From Actinomycetes bacterium (lineage in GTDB: Bacteria; Actinomycetota; Actinomycetes; Actinomycetales; Cellulomonadaceae), in assembly GCA_023389455.1 (NCBI GenBank), contig JAEWEJ010000240.1:1-20321 (forward strand): a stretch of 20,321 bases of DNA, given 5' to 3'. Below are positions 5,079 through 11,498 of the stretch, piece by piece. Below the pieces are notes generated by a model. It did not search any database, was not told the origin of the DNA, and worked only from the letters and a program-made list of their open reading frames with translations. Positions within the stretch are counted from its first letter, which is position 1, and each line of letters begins with the position of its first letter. The position numbers and the translations under genes are program-made.

Positions 5079-7684
5079 TGCCGACCTCGCCGACGCGCGC
5101 ACCCGACGGTGCCGGCGGCGACCCCGTCGAGCCCGGCGACCCCGCCGTCACGCCGCCGGCCGCAGCGCCGGGCCGCACCCTGACGGAGCCGACGTCCACC
5201 GACGCGGACGTCCGCGCGGTGCGCTCCACCGTCGACGTGCTCGACGTGCGCCCGTCCCGTGTCCACCGCGCCAACGACCTGCTGGGTGCCTCGCTGACCG
5301 CCGTCCTCGGGGTCCTCGTCGTGGTCCTGGCCACCTACGCGCAGAACACCACCACGGGCGTGGCCGAGGACGTCCAGGGCTTCGCGACGCTCCTGCGGCG
5401 GCTGCTCTTCGTGCCCGTGAACGTCCTGGTCGGCATCACCACCGTCGTCGTCCCGATCGCCGTGCTGACCGAGCTCGCGCTGCGCCGCCTCGGCCGCCAG
5501 CTGCTGCAGGCCGTGCTCGCCGCGATCACCGCGATCCTGCTGGTCGCGGTCCTGTACTGGATCTTCGGCACCTTCGCGTCCGACGACATGCTGCACGGCC
5601 TGTCCGTGCGGATCGGCGGGGAGTGGCGCCTGACCATCCCCGAGTACGTGGCCATGCTGACGGCCCTGCTCACGGTCGCCGGGCCGCGCAACCGCCGCCG
5701 CACGGTCTCGTGGTCCTGGAACCTGCTGTGGGTGACCACCGGTGTCGTGCTGGTCACCGCCGGGGTGTCGCTGGCCGGCCTCGGCCTGGCGCTGCTCGTG
5801 GGACGCACGGCCGGCCTGGGCGTGCGGTACCTGGGCGGCGTCGACCCCGAGCGCGCGTACGGCGACGCGCTGCTGGGGGGCATCCGGCGCGCGGGCGTCG
5901 AGCCGGTCACGGTCGCCCGCGTCCCCGACCCGTTCCTCGAGGCCGGCCGCACCCCCGCGACCGCCGACGCCCTGGCGCAGCTCCCGGAGGCCAGCGCCGC
6001 GCAGCACGCGCTCGTGCGGGCGTCGGGCGACCGCGTGTACGACGTCACCACCGACGACGGCCGACACCTCGACCTGCTCGTGTTCGACGGCGACCGGCAG
6101 GTCGTCGGCATGATCACCCGCCTGTGGCGCAGCCTGCGGCTGCGGGGCCTCGAGGGCCGCTCCGCCCTGTCCCTGCGGCAGGCCACCGAGCGCGCCGCCC
6201 TGCTGTCGTACGCCGCGAGCGCCGCCGGGGTCCGCACCCCACAGCTCCTCAGCATCGCCGAGGCCGAGGACTCGATGCTCCTGCTGCAGGAGAGCACGGG
6301 CGACGCCGTCCCGCTGTCGGACCTCCAGACCGACCAGATCGACGACGACGTCCTGCACGCCATCTGGGCGCAGCTGCAGCTGGCGCACTCCGCCGGCATC
6401 GCGCACCGCGCCCTGACGTCCGACGTGATCCTGGTCGAGCGCGGCCCCGCCGGTCCGCGGGTGTGGCTCACGGCGTGGGAGCAGGGCGACGTCGCGTCGT
6501 CCGAGCTCGCGCGCCGGATGGACACCACGCAGCTCGTCGCGCTCCTGGCGCTGCGCGTCGGGGCCGAGCGCGCCGTCGACTCCGCCGCCGAGGTGCTGCC
6601 CGCCGGCGACATCGAGGCCATCGGCCCGCTCCTGCAGACGGTCGCCCTGCCCCGGCTCACCCGCGAGGAGATGCGCGCCCACAAGGAGGTGCTGGCCGAG
6701 CTGCGGTCCGCGCTGGTCGCGCGCCTGCCCGAGGCCGACGTCCACCCCGAGCAGCTCGTCCGGTTCGGTGCCCGTACCCTGCTGACCATCGTCCTGACGA
6801 TCGTGGCGGGCTTCGCGATCCTCGCGTTCGTCAACGTCGCGGAGATCGGCCCGGTGCTGGCTGCGAGCGACTGGCGCTACTCCGCGCTGGCTGCCGCGCT
6901 CGGCATGCTCACCCTGCTCGGCGCCGCCCTCGCGTTCGTCGCCTTCTCCCCCGTCAAGCTGCCCGTGTGGCGCGCCACCCTCGTGCAGACCGCAGCGACG
7001 TTCGTCGCCCTGGCCGCCCCCGCGGGGATCGGCCCCGCCGCGCTGAACCTGCGGATGCTCACCCGCCGCGGCGTGAGCCCCGCGCTGGCCGGCGCCACCG
7101 TCGCCCTGGTGCAGGTCAGCCAGTTCGTCACCACGCTGCTGCTGCTGCTCGTGCTCACCGTGACGTCCGGCGTGCACTCGCCGTCGTCGTTCTCGGTCTC
7201 GCCCAGCACCCTCGCCGTGCTCGCCGTGGTCGCCGCCCTGGTCGGCGTCGCGCTGCTGGTCCCCGCCGTGCGGACGTGGGTGCAGCGACGGGTCGGCCCC
7301 ACCGTGCGCCAGACCCTGCCGCGGCTCATCGAGGTGCTCGGCCAGCCGTGGCGGCTCGCCCTGGCGCTGGGCGGCAACGTGCTCATGACCATGGGGTACG
7401 TGCTGGCGTTCGACGCGGCGCTGGCGGCGCTCGGGCAGCACGCGTCCCTGGTGCAGGTCGCGCTGGTCTACCTCACCGGCAACACGGCCGGCGCGGTGAT
7501 CCCCACCCCCGGCGGCATCGGCACCGTCGAGTCGGCGCTCAGCCTGGGCCTGTCCACCCTGGCCGGCATCAACCTGGGTGTCGCAGGCACCGTCGCCCTG
7601 CTCTTCCGGCTGCTGACGTTCTGGCTGCGGATCCCGTTCGGCTGGCTCGCGATGCGGTACCTGCAGCGCGTCGGCGAGCTGTGA
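5078..7684 (+). CDS. Membrane protein: kinase-like domain fused to LPG-synthase TM (UPF0104) domain
   Basis: The 868-residue protein has four parts. Residues 1-65 are hydrophilic and Pro/Ala-rich. Residues 66-245 hold about five hydrophobic segments. Residues 305-555 form a soluble domain with the layout of a protein-kinase/APH fold. Residues 562-865 hold about seven helices of the lysylphosphatidylglycerol-synthase transmembrane type, with the characteristic PTPGGIGTVESA at 809-820. In the kinase-like part the catalytic-loop position reads IAHRALTSDVILV (441-453), with Ala in place of the catalytic Asp. The DFG position reads WLTAWEQG (463-470). It is therefore probably a pseudokinase. The C-terminal GNAT-like aminoacyl transferase of true MprF is absent, so aminoacyl-lipid synthesis is not supported. 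Lipid flipping, or regulation of a cell-envelope enzyme, is inference. The long minus-strand open frame over the same region is a shadow. Confidence 0.9.
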   Translation: MPTSPTRAPDGAGGDPVEPGDPAVTPPAAAPGRTLTEPTSTDADVRAVRSTVDVLDVRPSRVHRANDLLGASLTAVLGVLVVVLATYAQNTTTGVAEDVQGFATLLRRLLFVPVNVLVGITTVVVPIAVLTELALRRLGRQLLQAVLAAITAILLVAVLYWIFGTFASDDMLHGLSVRIGGEWRLTIPEYVAMLTALLTVAGPRNRRRTVSWSWNLLWVTTGVVLVTAGVSLAGLGLALLVGRTAGLGVRYLGGVDPERAYGDALLGGIRRAGVEPVTVARVPDPFLEAGRTPATADALAQLPEASAAQHALVRASGDRVYDVTTDDGRHLDLLVFDGDRQVVGMITRLWRSLRLRGLEGRSALSLRQATERAALLSYAASAAGVRTPQLLSIAEAEDSMLLLQESTGDAVPLSDLQTDQIDDDVLHAIWAQLQLAHSAGIAHRALTSDVILVERGPAGPRVWLTAWEQGDVASSELARRMDTTQLVALLALRVGAERAVDSAAEVLPAGDIEAIGPLLQTVALPRLTREEMRAHKEVLAELRSALVARLPEADVHPEQLVRFGARTLLTIVLTIVAGFAILAFVNVAEIGPVLAASDWRYSALAAALGMLTLLGAALAFVAFSPVKLPVWRATLVQTAATFVALAAPAGIGPAALNLRMLTRRGVSPALAGATVALVQVSQFVTTLLLLLVLTVTSGVHSPSSFSVSPSTLAVLAVVAALVGVALLVPAVRTWVQRRVGPTVRQTLPRLIEVLGQPWRLALALGGNVLMTMGYVLAFDAALAALGQHASLVQVALVYLTGNTAGAVIPTPGGIGTVESALSLGLSTLAGINLGVAGTVALLFRLLTFWLRIPFGWLAMRYLQRVGEL

Positions 7685-7744
7685 GACGGCGGGACGCCGA
7701 CGGCCCCACGTCCCGGTGGTGTCCCGGTCCGTGAGGCCGTCGTG

Positions 7745-7770
7745 CCCGGCGCGGCGGAGCCGCTGCCGGG
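7745..7770. terminator. Hairpin between convergent genes
   Basis: CCCGGC-GCGGC (7745-7755) pairs with GCCGC-T-GCCGGG (7759-7770), with one bulged base and a 3-nt loop. It lies in the 107-bp gap between the plus-strand membrane-protein stop (7684) and the stop of the minus-strand mini-ORF (7792), where it could terminate either transcript. A run of eight Gs (7780-7787) lies between it and the mini-ORF. Confidence 0.5.
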
Positions 7771-7791
7771 GGTGCTGCTGGGGGGGGCCGC

Positions 7792-7929
7792 TCAGGCAGC
7801 CAGTGCGTCGCGCTGGGCGGGCACGAGGACCGCGGCGTCGATGCGGGCGGCGATGGCCGCCCAGCGGGCCACGGGGAGTGCTGCGGGCCGGGCCTCGTGC
7901 GGCTCTGCGGCCGAGTTGCGCTGGTCCAT
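7792..7929 (-). CDS. 45-residue orphan protein downstream of a c-di-GMP riboswitch
   Basis: A short ORF starts with ATG at 7929, 7 nt after a GAGAGG ribosome site (7942-7937), and ends with TGA at 7792-7794. The product begins MDQRNSAAEPHEARPAALPV and continues with an Ala-rich, amphipathic-looking stretch (ARWAAIAARIDAAVLV) ending in QRDALAA. I recognise no family, no signal peptide and no convincing transmembrane helix. The case for it being a real gene is its position: a c-di-GMP-I aptamer ends 3 nt before its ribosome site, with no other gene that the riboswitch could control before the convergent neighbour. It may be a small regulatory or structural protein. The alternative is that the transcript itself is the functional product. 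Confidence 0.6.
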   Translation of the reverse strand: MDQRNSAAEPHEARPAALPVARWAAIAARIDAAVLVPAQRDALAA

Positions 7930-7943
7930 GACGGAACCTCTCG

Positions 7944-8020
7944 TTCGGTAGCCCGGCTGACCGCGTGGGTCCCGTGGCTTTGCGTCCCCCCCTTGCGGAG
8001 GGTTTGCCGTTTCGCTGACA
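7944..8020 (-). promoter_or_regulatory. Cyclic di-GMP-I (GEMM-I) riboswitch aptamer
   Basis: Read on the minus strand, the segment carries the GEMM-I hallmarks in order. GGCAAACC is at 8008-8001. A 6-bp stem (8002-7997 with 7992-7987) is closed by a GCAA tetraloop (7996-7993). The conserved joining stretch GGACGCAAAGCCACGGG is at 7987-7971. A second stem GACC/GGTC (7971-7968 with 7962-7959) follows. The 3' part is AGCCGGGC-TACCG at 7958-7946. In the family, the GNRA loop docks into the second stem and the ligand sits at the three-way junction. The G just before CAAACC (position 20 in the Vibrio Vc2 numbering, as I recall) is G, which favours c-di-GMP over the cGAMP-binding variant with A. The aptamer ends 3 nt before the ribosome site, with no room for a terminator, so control is probably at translation initiation. 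Confidence 0.9.
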
Positions 8021-8026
8021 AGTCCG

Positions 8027-8032
8027 ACATTA
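8027..8032 (-). promoter_or_regulatory. Candidate -10 for the riboswitch transcript
   Basis: TAATGT on the minus strand (8032-8027) would start transcription near 8020, just at the 5' edge of the aptamer. TTGAAC (8050-8045) is the only -35-like hexamer nearby, but it is only 12 bp away, so the -35 is unclear. Confidence 0.4.
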
Positions 8033-8198
8033 GACCTCTCTCACGTTCAACGGTAGAGATCCGGGTCACATGTCCTGGACGCGGGCCCAATTCACCCGGT
8101 CGGCGGGTATCGGCGGACCTGAAAGGTGCATGGCACATCCGGGCCGCTCGCCCGCAGAGGGCTGAGCGGGTGAACCTCGCGCGCCCCTCACGCACGAC

Positions 8199-8232
8199 GA
8201 CGCCCCCGCACCGGAGTCGGCACGGGGGCGTC
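8199..8232 (-). terminator. Terminator hairpin after the CsbD gene
   Basis: GACGCCCCCG (8199-8208) and CGGGGGCGTC (8223-8232) form a perfect 10-bp stem. A short inner CCG/CGG pairing (8211-8213 with 8218-8220) is possible. It lies 41 bp after the stop of the minus-strand csbD-like gene and before the riboswitch promoter, which separates the two transcripts. The roughly 165 bp between it and the aptamer hold no gene that I can see. Confidence 0.75.
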
Positions 8233-8273
8233 ACGCACGTGGCGGCGGGCCGGCGTCGGCCCTGCGCGGACGG

Positions 8274-8444
8274 TCAGCGGAAGGCGTCCTTGACGTTCTC
8301 GCCGGCCTGCTTGAGGTTGGCGGACGACTGGTCGGCCTTGCCCTCGGCCTCGCGCTCCTCGTCACCCGTCGCCTTGCCCAGCGCCTCCTTGGCCTTGCCC
8401 TCGGCCTGCTGAGCGGAGTTGCTGATCTTGTCGTCGAGACCCAT
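8274..8444 (-). CDS. CsbD-family stress-response protein
   Basis: The 56-residue hydrophilic protein starts MGLDDKISNSAQQAEGKAKE and goes on with GKATGDEEREAEGKADQSSANLKQAGENVKDAF in the reading order typical of CsbD. The family consists of very small proteins with repeated EGKxKE and GKxTGDE segments, predicted helical. They are induced under general stress (sigma-B in Bacillus), and no biochemical activity is established. The start is set by AAGGGAG 7 nt before the ATG at 8444. A TAACGT -10 lies at 8479-8474, on top of the stop codon of the upstream acyltransferase gene, so it probably has its own promoter as well as possible read-through. The hairpin at 8199-8232 follows it. Confidence 0.9.
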   Translation of the reverse strand: MGLDDKISNSAQQAEGKAKEALGKATGDEEREAEGKADQSSANLKQAGENVKDAFR

Positions 8445-8473
8445 GGTGAGCTCCCTTCGTCGGTGACCCCCCG

Positions 8474-8479
8474 ACGTTA
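8474..8479 (-). promoter_or_regulatory. Candidate -10 for the csbD-like gene
   Basis: TAACGT on the minus strand (8479-8474) fits TANNNT and would give a leader of about 22 nt containing the ribosome site. It includes the TAA stop of the acyltransferase gene. I see no -35 matching the housekeeping consensus, which could mean an alternative sigma factor. Confidence 0.4.
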
Positions 8480-9127
8480 GGTCGCGTCCGCGGACCCCGC
8501 ATCCGCAGCGCGTCCGGCGCCTGCGTCACCAGCGCCGCCCGCGGCGCCGTCCGGCGCGCCCTGCTCGTCGCGCAGGCGCGGCTCGGTGCGCCGGGCCGGC
8601 GCGAAGCCCGCCTTGTCGGCGTAGAACGCGCGCACCCGGTCCATGTCCGCGCGCACGTCGCCCGTCAGGGACAACGTCGGGCCCAGGCCCGCCGTCATCG
8701 TCGTGCGGTCCACGTAGCCCAGCGTCACCAGCAGGCCCGTCGCCCGCGCGATCCGGTAGAACCCCGACTTCCAGCCGTTGCCCGACCGGGAGCCCTCGGG
8801 CGTCACCACGAGGTAGAAGTGCTCGCCGGCACCCATCCGCGCCACGAGGTCGTCGACCAGGCCCACCGGGTCGCGGCGGTCCACGGGGATGCCGCCGAGC
8901 GCCCGCATGAGCGGACCGGCGGGCCCGCGGAACAGGGTGTGCTTGCCCAGCCACCGGAACGGCAGGCCCGCCTCCCACGCGATGGCCAGCATCAGGACGA
9001 AGTCCCAGTTGGAGGTGTGGGGAGCGCCCAGGATGATGCCCGCACCGTCGCGCGGCACCCGCTCGGTCCGCAGCGTCCAGCGGCTCACGCGCCAGTACGC
9101 GCGGGCCAGCCCCCGGCGCGCGGTCAC
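8477..9127 (-). CDS. Lysophospholipid acyltransferase-like (PlsC family) protein
   Basis: The 216-residue protein has the PlsC signature: the HX4D catalytic motif HTSNWD at 37-42, and TPEGSR at 109-114, which corresponds to the glycerol-phosphate-binding EGxR block. GIPVDRRD (79-86) fits motif II. The family transfers acyl groups from acyl-CoA or acyl-ACP to lysophosphatidate or related acceptors at the membrane. This short NWD-containing subgroup is usually annotated only as an acyltransferase family. The last 35 residues are a low-complexity Ala/Gly/Asp tail. I chose the GTG at 9127 because it overlaps the TGA of the phytochrome gene (9124-9127), implying coupled translation. The open frame goes on to an ATG at 9163, but those codons lie inside the upstream gene. 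Confidence 0.85.
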   Translation of the reverse strand: MTARRGLARAYWRVSRWTLRTERVPRDGAGIILGAPHTSNWDFVLMLAIAWEAGLPFRWLGKHTLFRGPAGPLMRALGGIPVDRRDPVGLVDDLVARMGAGEHFYLVVTPEGSRSGNGWKSGFYRIARATGLLVTLGYVDRTTMTAGLGPTLSLTGDVRADMDRVRAFYADKAGFAPARRTEPRLRDEQGAPDGAAGGAGDAGAGRAADAGSADAT

Positions 9128-11427
9128 GGCCGGGCCCCCGCGGGCAGGTCGGCGTCCCGGCACAGCAGCAGCAGCGTCATGTCGTCCTTCGAGTCAGGGT
9201 CGGAGCAGTCGGCGACGACCTCGTCGATGTCGACCGGGACCGTCGGGTCCGGCCGGTCGAAGTGCCGGACCAGGCGCTCGATGCCCACGGCCAGCGCCGT
9301 CGACCTGGAGTCGACCAGACCGTCGCTGTAGAGCACCAGTCCACCACCCGGCTCGATGTGCAGGTCCTGCACCTGCGGCGACCCCGTCCCCACACCCACC
9401 GGACGGTCCACCCGCATCGGCAGCAGCTCCGCGCCGCCGTCGGCCGCCAGCGTCAGCGGGCGCGGGTGCCCGGCGGCCGCGGCGCACGCCTCGCCCGTGA
9501 GGGGGTCGACGACCACCACGACGACCGTCGCCATGTCGTCCGGCATGGTCCGGCGCGCCAGCCGGTCGAGGTCCACCAGCGCCTCGCGCACGTCCGCGCA
9601 GCGCATGAGGTAGGCGCGCAGCGCGTTGCGCAGCTGACCCATCGCGGCCGCCGCCCCGAGCCCGTGCCCCGCGACGTCCCCGACGACGACCGCGACGCGC
9701 CCGTCCGGGAGCTCCAGCGCGTCGTACCAGTCGCCCCCCACCCGGCCGCCGGCCGCCGGCACGTACCGCGCCTGCACCGACCAGCCGGGGACCTCGGGCA
9801 GCCGGCGCGGCAGCAGCGAGAGCTGCACCGCGTGCGCCGCGGACATCTGCCAGCGGTTGCGCATGATGATGACCTCGAGCAGCCGGCTGCGCAGGTCCTC
9901 GACCGCGCGCACGTGCTCGGGTGCCCAGGGCTCGCAACGGCCGCGCACCTCCTCGCGCCACCGGTCGAACGACTTGCGCGGGCTCAGCCGCACGTCCGCG
10001 CCCTCGCGGCGGGCGATCGCCTTGTTCTGCGGGTCGCCGCCCCAGTAGATGTCGCGCACGTGCTCGTGCCGCAGCCAGACGATCACCTGCTCGTCCGGCA
10101 GCCGGACCGCCAGCAGCCCGGCGACCTCCGGCAGGCGCGCCGCGAGGCCCGGGTCGCTCTCGCCCAGCGCCGTGCGGACCGTCACGGCCTCCGGCTGCGC
10201 CAGCACCCAGGACCGCAGGGCGTCGACGTCCACGTCGGCGTCCCCCGCCGTGGCGGTCTGGTCGTCCGCGACCACCACGAGGCCGTGCGCCGGGACGACG
10301 GACAGCAGCCCGCCGCCGGCCGTCGCGAGCGACTCGGCCAGCCCGTGGTCGGGGTCGCGCGCCACGGGCAGGACGCGGGCCATCGCCGCCTGCGCCGCCA
10401 GCTCACGCTCCAGCTCACGGTCCTGGGACCGCGCCACCAGGCGCAGCGACAACGCCGACCCCAGGAACTCCGCGGCCGCTCGCACGCCGTAGGGCACCGC
10501 GTGGGGACCCGAGTAGTGGTGGCACGCGACCAGGCCCCACAGGCGCCCGTCGCGCAGCAGGGAGATCGACATGGAGGCGCGCACGCCCATGTTCGTCAGG
10601 TACTCGATGTGCACCGGCGAGACGCTGCGCAGCACCGCGTGCGTCAGGTCCAGGGGCTCCCCCGACGCCCGGTCGACGTCCGGCACGATCGGTGCGGGCG
10701 TGTAGCCCACGTCCGCGATCAGGCGCACCCAGTTCGTCTCGTACAGCGCCCGCGCCTGCGGCGGGATGTCGGTGGCCGGGTAGTGCAGCCCCAGGAACGG
10801 GTTGAGGTCGTGCCGACGCGCCTCCGCCACGACCTCACCGTTGTGGTCGGCGTCGAAGCGGTAGACCATCACCCGGTCGAAGCCGGTGAGCGCCCTGACC
10901 TCCTGGGCGGCGGCCTCGTACAGCTCCTCCAGCGTGCCCGCGCGGTTGAGGCTCTCCAGCGCCCCGCGCACCGCCTGGTACGTGTTGGGGAACGAGAAGG
11001 GGCGGGGGCCGTGCGCGGTCTCGAGCTCGACGACCAGCAGCGTCCGGCCGCCGACGGCCACGCGGTGCAGGATCACGTCCGCGCTCACCAGGCCGTGCGG
11101 CCCGGCCACCTCGACCGACAGCGGGTTGCGCGCCCGCAGGTCCCCGAACGTCCGCAGGTGCAGGCGCACCGCCTGGGCCGCGGCGGGTCCGACGACGTCG
11201 GCCAGGGGCGCACCGACCACGTCCCCGACCGCGCGGCCCGTCAGGTCGGCGACGTTGGCCGACGCGTGGCGGACCACGAGGTCCGTCTCCGAGACCGCCA
11301 GCAGGACACCGTGGGGCTGCACCGACCCGGGGATGCGGATGGGCTCGTCGGCGCACGTGTCGAGGTCCCCGGCGGGTGTGACCTCGACCGGTGTGCCGCG
11401 TCCCGCTCCGGCGACCTGCTTGGTCAT
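9124..11427 (-). CDS. Bacteriophytochrome with PP2C-type (SpoIIE) phosphatase output
   Basis: This is a 767-residue soluble photoreceptor. The N-terminal PAS region carries DLDTCADEPIRIPGSVQPHG (21-40), with Cys 25 at the biliverdin-attachment position of bacterial phytochromes. The GAF domain (about 145-330) has HYPATDIP (215-222; usually PASDIP), His 273 in SPVHIEYLTNM and HHY at 303-305, the chromophore-pocket residues. The PHY domain follows, with its tongue (YWGGDP 461-466 and SPRKSF 482-487). The output domain from about 535 is PP2C/SpoIIE: GGDWYD at 564-569, GDVAGHG at 583-589, YSDGLVDS at 700-707 and SKDDMTLL at 746-753 hold the metal-binding Asp residues. There is no histidine kinase, GGDEF or EAL domain. 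It should act as a red/far-red-controlled Ser/Thr phosphatase, perhaps on an anti-anti-sigma protein as RsbU does. No heme oxygenase gene is nearby. The ATG at 11427 has GGAG 5 nt upstream. Confidence 0.95.
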   Translation of the reverse strand: MTKQVAGAGRGTPVEVTPAGDLDTCADEPIRIPGSVQPHGVLLAVSETDLVVRHASANVADLTGRAVGDVVGAPLADVVGPAAAQAVRLHLRTFGDLRARNPLSVEVAGPHGLVSADVILHRVAVGGRTLLVVELETAHGPRPFSFPNTYQAVRGALESLNRAGTLEELYEAAAQEVRALTGFDRVMVYRFDADHNGEVVAEARRHDLNPFLGLHYPATDIPPQARALYETNWVRLIADVGYTPAPIVPDVDRASGEPLDLTHAVLRSVSPVHIEYLTNMGVRASMSISLLRDGRLWGLVACHHYSGPHAVPYGVRAAAEFLGSALSLRLVARSQDRELERELAAQAAMARVLPVARDPDHGLAESLATAGGGLLSVVPAHGLVVVADDQTATAGDADVDVDALRSWVLAQPEAVTVRTALGESDPGLAARLPEVAGLLAVRLPDEQVIVWLRHEHVRDIYWGGDPQNKAIARREGADVRLSPRKSFDRWREEVRGRCEPWAPEHVRAVEDLRSRLLEVIIMRNRWQMSAAHAVQLSLLPRRLPEVPGWSVQARYVPAAGGRVGGDWYDALELPDGRVAVVVGDVAGHGLGAAAAMGQLRNALRAYLMRCADVREALVDLDRLARRTMPDDMATVVVVVVDPLTGEACAAAAGHPRPLTLAADGGAELLPMRVDRPVGVGTGSPQVQDLHIEPGGGLVLYSDGLVDSRSTALAVGIERLVRHFDRPDPTVPVDIDEVVADCSDPDSKDDMTLLLLCRDADLPAGARP

Positions 11428-11470
11428 GCTCGCTCCGTCTCCCTGGGCGCTGCGCGCGCCCCCTGCCTCG

Positions 11471-11483
11471 ACCGTGAACGGTA
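11471..11483 (-). promoter_or_regulatory. Inverted repeat with candidate -10 before the phytochrome gene
   Basis: ACCGT-GA-ACGGT (11471-11482) is a perfect inverted repeat in the 71-bp gap between the reductase stop and the phytochrome start. On the minus strand TACCGT (11483-11478) could be a -10, giving a leader of about 40 nt. It may be a promoter with an operator or only a small hairpin. Confidence 0.35.
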
Positions 11484-11498
11484 ATCGACGTCCGTGGG

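Noticed and set aside
4982..7441. An 819-codon open frame on the minus strand, starting and ending with plausible codons
   Set aside because: It is antisense to the 868-residue membrane protein. Its translation is a His/Gln/Arg/Gly-rich string with no domain, while the plus frame has clear membrane segments and family motifs. High G+C produces such shadows.
5078..7684. Calling the 868-residue protein MprF (lysyl-PG synthase)
   Set aside because: The C-terminal aminoacyl-transferase domain of MprF is missing, so only the flippase-like transmembrane domain is supported.
7780..7787. Run of eight Gs as a phase-variation tract
   Set aside because: It lies just beyond the stop codon of the mini-ORF and outside any coding region or promoter, so slippage would not change a product.
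8104..8118. GCCGATA-like string on the minus strand resembling a flagellar/WhiG-type -10
   Set aside because: No TAAA-type -35 lies at the required spacing, and no motility or sporulation gene is nearby.
9262..11484. A 740-codon plus-strand open frame opposite the phytochrome gene
   Set aside because: Its product is Arg/His/Gln-rich with no family features, and the minus frame encodes a complete phytochrome with all key residues.
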